Shown here one piece after another: positions 41,464-44,630 of a stretch of DNA of 44,630 nucleotides (positions are counted from its first letter, which is position 1; every line of letters starts with the position of its first letter). Both the position numbers and the translations under genes were made by a program. Source of the stretch: Cyanobacteria bacterium HKST-UBA04 (lineage in GTDB: Bacteria > Cyanobacteriota > Vampirovibrionia > Vampirovibrionales > JAGQHJ01). Below the pieces are notes generated by a model. It did no database searches and was not told the origin of the DNA. It saw only the letters and a program-made list of their open reading frames with translations. Location of the stretch: contig JAGQHJ010000013.1 in assembly GCA_020431915.1 (NCBI GenBank), positions 1 through 44,630 of the forward strand. Reading direction: 5' to 3'.

Positions 41464-42846
41464 TTGGATATAGTGGCTTCTATGACGACAGAAACACCGA
41501 CAAAAAACGGCGATGCCCCAACGGCAACCCATCCCAAAACTATTGGGTATGTACACCTGGGCTGCCCCAAGAACCTGGTGGACACGGAAACCATGCTCGG
41601 CAAGCTTGGTTCGGCGGGTCACCACATTGTGGGCGACGAATCGCAAGCCGACGTGGTGCTGGTAAATACGTGCTCGTTCATCGATTCGGCCCAGCAGGAG
41701 TCGGTGCAAAACCTGGTTCGGCTGGCCGAGGACGGCAAAAAGGTAATTATCACCGGCTGCCTGTCGCAAAAGTATCAATCCGAGCTACTCGATTTGATTC
41801 CCGAAGCCCATGCCGTCGTAGGCACCGGCGATCTGGACAAGATTGTGGAGGTGGTCAACCGGGTTGATCGCGGTGAACGGGTCATTTCCGTCACCCAGGA
41901 TCCGACCTACCTGCTGACAGACGACAGCGAGCGCATGCACGTGACCATGGGCTCGTACGTTTACCTGAAGATTGCCGAAGGGTGCGATTACCGCTGCTCG
42001 TTCTGCATCATCCCGAGCATGCGCGGCGATTTTAGAAGCCGTTCGCTGTCGTCCATTGTCGACAGTGCCCGCCGCCTGGCCGAGCAGGGCGTACCGGAAG
42101 TGATTCTGGTGGGGCAGGATACCACGAGCTGGGGCAAGGACTTGGCCGACGGGCACCGCCTGCCCGATTTGCTTCGGGCCCTCAACGATATCGAGTCCCT
42201 GCAGTGGATCCGTTTTATGTATGCCTACCCCAACCTGGTTAGCGACGATCTGCTGACAGCCATGGCCGAGTGCGACAAGGTGGTCAACTACCTCGACTGC
42301 CCCCTGCAGCATATGCACCCGGACACCCTCAAGCGCATGCGCCGACCAGTGATGGATCACGTGGCCTTTGCCCAACGGGTACGCCAGGCCGTGCCAAACG
42401 TCAAACTTCGGACCGGCCTTATCGTGGGCTTCCCTGGCGAAACGGAGGCGGAATTCGAGTTCCTGCTTGACGCGGTTGAACGCATCCGCTTTGACCGCCT
42501 TGGGGTGTTCGAGTACTCCGACGTGGCCGGTGCCCACAGCCAGAGCCTGGAAAACAAGGTGGATGCCCAAGAGATTTCGCGCCGCCGCCATGCGGTAATG
42601 ACGGCCCAGCACCGGATCGCATCGCAACTAAACCAGGCCATGATGGGCCAAACCATTGACGTGGTGGTTGAATCCGTTGACCCGGCCACCGGTCGCCTGA
42701 CGGGCCGAAGCCAATGGGATGCCCCGGAAATCGACAACCTGGTTATTGTCCAGCTCAATGAAGGACAGTCGGCACTGCCGGGTCAGATTGTACCGGTAAC
42801 CGTCACCACCACCGGCCCCTACGATTTATACGGCCAGTTGGCTTAA
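41464..42846 (+). CDS. rimO: Ribosomal protein S12 methylthiotransferase RimO
   Basis: Up to 460 residues, a radical-SAM enzyme that methylthiolates an Asp of ribosomal protein S12. The N-terminal UPF0004 domain has three cluster cysteines in HLGCPKN, VNTCSF and ITGCLSQ. The radical-SAM motif is CDYRCSFC, followed by IPSMRGDFRSRS. A C-terminal TRAM domain ends the protein. HLGCPKNLVDTE is typical of RimO rather than MiaB. The true start is uncertain: TTG 41464, GTG 41473 (AGGGG 11 bases upstream) or ATG 41482 all keep the domains. It is on the plus strand, divergent from the glycosyltransferase gene. Confidence 0.95.
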   Translation: MDIVASMTTETPTKNGDAPTATHPKTIGYVHLGCPKNLVDTETMLGKLGSAGHHIVGDESQADVVLVNTCSFIDSAQQESVQNLVRLAEDGKKVIITGCLSQKYQSELLDLIPEAHAVVGTGDLDKIVEVVNRVDRGERVISVTQDPTYLLTDDSERMHVTMGSYVYLKIAEGCDYRCSFCIIPSMRGDFRSRSLSSIVDSARRLAEQGVPEVILVGQDTTSWGKDLADGHRLPDLLRALNDIESLQWIRFMYAYPNLVSDDLLTAMAECDKVVNYLDCPLQHMHPDTLKRMRRPVMDHVAFAQRVRQAVPNVKLRTGLIVGFPGETEAEFEFLLDAVERIRFDRLGVFEYSDVAGAHSQSLENKVDAQEISRRRHAVMTAQHRIASQLNQAMMGQTIDVVVESVDPATGRLTGRSQWDAPEIDNLVIVQLNEGQSALPGQIVPVTVTTTGPYDLYGQLA

Positions 42847-42875
42847 AACGCAGAGATCCACCCAAGTACTTCCCT

Positions 42876-42881
42876 TATAAT
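42876..42881 (+). promoter_or_regulatory. Perfect -10 box (TATAAT) for pepA
   Basis: TATAAT at 42876-42881 lies 36 bp before the pepA ATG. The -35 position (42853-42858, GAGATC) matches poorly, so the promoter may be weak or need an activator. It lies just past the rimO stop, so pepA may also be read through from rimO. Confidence 0.5.
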
Positions 42882-42917
42882 GGGCGGGTAACGTTCGGTG
42901 ATGGAGTTGCCGCACAG

Positions 42918-44486
42918 ATGACCATGGCAGTGACGGTTGAGTCGGGGGATATTACGCAGGTACAGGCGGACGTGGTGGTGGTCAACCTGTTTGAAGGGGT
43001 CACCGAACCGTCGGGCGGAACCGGCGCCGTGGATGCGGCCCTGGGACATTTAATCACCGACGAGCTGGCGCAATCCCAGGCCTTCAAAGGTAAGCTGGGC
43101 GACACGTTGTGCCTGCATACCCACGGCAAGCTACCGGCACGGTGGGTAGTACTCGTGGGCCTGGGCAAGGCCGAAAAATTTGACGACACGGCCATCCGTC
43201 GGGCCAGTGCCGCCGCCATCCAGGCATGCAAAACCCTGAAAGCCAAAACCGTGGCCACCCTGGTACACGGTGCAGGCATTGGGGGCGTGGCCCCCGACAC
43301 TGCCGCCCGGCTGGTGGCCGAAGGATCGGTGCTGGGCCATTACGAGTTTACCAAACGAAAAACCGGCAAGGACGCCAAGGGCGAGGCAAAGCCCGAACCG
43401 CTGGCCCACCAAATCGACCGGTTGATTCTGCTTGAAAAACACACCGAAAAGCACCCTGAAAAATACGAGGCCCTGAAGCAGGGATGCCAGCTGGGGCTGG
43501 ACATTGCCGCCGGTGTAACCATGGCCCGCGATCTGGTCTGGGACAGCGGCAACCACGTCACCCCGACCGTTCTGGCCGAAGCCGCCCGCAGCCTGAATGG
43601 TGGGGCCATTTCCGTGAAGATCTACAACCAGGAGGACATCGAAGCGTTTCAAATGGGATCGTTTCTGAGCGTGGCCAAGGGCAGTGTGGAGCCGCCCCGG
43701 TTTGTGCACCTGACCTATACCCCCCCCTCCGGCAAGGCCCGCAAAAAGGTGGCGGTGGTCGGCAAAGGCATTACCTTTGACAGCGGTGGCATCTCGCTCA
43801 AGACCAATGACTGGATCGAGGTCATGAAAATGGACATGGGCGGGGCAGCGGCCGTCATTGGCTTGTTCAAGGCCCTGTCGGCTCGCGACGATCTGGACGT
43901 GGAAGTACACGGGTTTGTACCCACCTGCGAGAACATGCCCAGTGGCGGAGCCAACAAGCCCGGCGACATCGTGACATCGATGAGCGGGCAAACCATCGAA
44001 ATTAACAACACCGACGCCGAAGGCCGCCTGATTTTGAACGACGCGATGACCTACGCCCAGCGCCATGTCAAACCCGACGAGCTGATCGATCTGGCCACGT
44101 TGACCGGTGCCTGCCTGATTGCCCTGGGCTATGCCGCCAGCGGCATTATGGGAACCGACCAGCCCCTGATTGAACAGTTACGGGCAGCCGGGGACCGGGC
44201 CGGTGAAAAGCTATGGCAGCTGCCCCTGTACGACGAGTACGAGACCTTCCTCAAAAGCGATGTGGCCGACCTTAAGAATGCCGGTAACGACCGGCAAGCC
44301 GGCTCGTCTGCGGCCGGCACCTTCCTGAAGGCCTTTGTGGAAGAGGGGCAGAAATGGGCCCACATTGATATTGCCGGGCCAGCCTATACCAAGCAGGCCA
44401 CCCCCGAAGCCCCCAAGGGCGCCACCGGCGTGGGGGTACGCACCCTGTTTTACTACCTTTACCAGTTACCCGGTACCCGCGCCTGA
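42918..44486 (+). CDS. pepA: Leucyl (cytosol) aminopeptidase, M17 family
   Basis: A 522-residue two-metal aminopeptidase that removes N-terminal residues from peptides in the cytoplasm. VGKGITFDSGGISLK has the catalytic Lys and metal-binding Asp, and KMDMGGAAAVIG and NTDAEGRLILNDAM hold the remaining metal ligands and catalytic Arg. The N-terminal regulatory domain spans about 1-170 and contains an unusual Lys-rich insertion (TKRKTGKDAKGEAKPEP). GGAG 11 bases upstream supports ATG 42918. A consensus -10 lies at 42876. The final 144 bp of the window after the stop show only a weak GTGGGG/CCCCAC stem without a U-tract. Confidence 0.97.
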   Translation: MTMAVTVESGDITQVQADVVVVNLFEGVTEPSGGTGAVDAALGHLITDELAQSQAFKGKLGDTLCLHTHGKLPARWVVLVGLGKAEKFDDTAIRRASAAAIQACKTLKAKTVATLVHGAGIGGVAPDTAARLVAEGSVLGHYEFTKRKTGKDAKGEAKPEPLAHQIDRLILLEKHTEKHPEKYEALKQGCQLGLDIAAGVTMARDLVWDSGNHVTPTVLAEAARSLNGGAISVKIYNQEDIEAFQMGSFLSVAKGSVEPPRFVHLTYTPPSGKARKKVAVVGKGITFDSGGISLKTNDWIEVMKMDMGGAAAVIGLFKALSARDDLDVEVHGFVPTCENMPSGGANKPGDIVTSMSGQTIEINNTDAEGRLILNDAMTYAQRHVKPDELIDLATLTGACLIALGYAASGIMGTDQPLIEQLRAAGDRAGEKLWQLPLYDEYETFLKSDVADLKNAGNDRQAGSSAAGTFLKAFVEEGQKWAHIDIAGPAYTKQATPEAPKGATGVGVRTLFYYLYQLPGTRA

Positions 44487-44630
44487 TTCTGTACAAATGC
44501 GTTGGCCGTGGGGAACCATGGCAAGCACCCCACCGTCTAAAGGCCCAATCGCTTGCAACCAATAGCGGACAACGGGCTTTTGGCTTAATTCGGCACCGGG
44601 CAAATGCGGCCCCCCTGCCCACTGACCTGA

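Noticed and set aside
44508-44533. Terminator after pepA
   Set aside because: GTGGGG/CCCCAC pairs around a 14-base loop but has no U-tract.
1-44630. tRNA, rRNA, insertion sequences or phage genes
   Set aside because: No cloverleaf with TTCGA-type T-loops, no transposase or integrase domain and no terminal inverted repeats were recognised by eye. A tRNAscan or ISfinder run would be decisive.

Overview
The window reads as a chromosome segment of a flagellated Gram-negative bacterium with moderately high GC. It carries flagellin genes, lipid A genes (lpxB, lpxI), apolipoprotein N-acyltransferase (lnt), GatB-type tRNA amidation and biosynthesis of an N-acetylated diamino uronic acid sugar. Two features point toward the cyanobacterial lineage: a saccharopine-dehydrogenase-like gene next to bioD that matches BioU, and a Ski2-like DExH helicase of the type common in cyanobacteria. 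A flagellated, non-photosynthetic relative (Vampirovibrionia / Melainabacteria) would fit. This is inference; no rRNA or other phylogenetic marker is present.

Layout. 1-1566: two tandem flagellin genes, the first cut by the window edge, the second behind a clear sigma-28-type promoter. 1614-7567: a two-gene recombination operon, an AddB-like nuclease and a UvrD-like helicase. 7744-9041: a rho-independent terminator and an odd EF-hand / Pro-Thr / coiled-coil / QYPPTQ-repeat protein. 9373-12826: a Ski2-like helicase convergent with an unrecognised gene that has an 11-bp-phased repeat array at its 5' end. 12947-17940: a wbpE / wbpA-wbpB-wbpD-like set for UDP-GlcNAc3NAcA, split by a small opposite-strand gene that starts right after C10 and C8 tracts. 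The wbpE-like gene has a long leader with pseudoknot-forming complementarity. 18444-24464: a 67-aa protein, mutL, a TPR protein, and lnt head to head with ruvC. 24560-26358: bioU-bioD. 26525-27019: an orphan protein behind an AT-rich leader. 27016-32028: glycine cleavage genes gcvT-gcvH-gcvPA-gcvPB. 32141-33247: a membrane-anchored TPR protein. 33380-36152: gatB-pgk. 36228-36578: a small secreted protein. 36783-40071: fmt-lpxI-lpxB. 40187-41338: a glycosyltransferase. 41464-44486: rimO and pepA.

How the genes work together. Several genes build the cell envelope: lipid A synthesis, lipoprotein acylation, and an acidic diamino sugar for a glycan that the family-2 glycosyltransferase might use. 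Others are core housekeeping: biotin, one-carbon metabolism, tRNA amidation and formylation, glycolysis, and DNA repair and recombination. No phage, transposon, CRISPR array, tRNA or rRNA was seen. The most interesting items are the suicide-enzyme BioU paired with BioD, the wbpE leader, the C-tract-controlled antisense gene within the sugar cluster, the phased 11-bp repeat array, and the single-nuclease AddAB-like pair.
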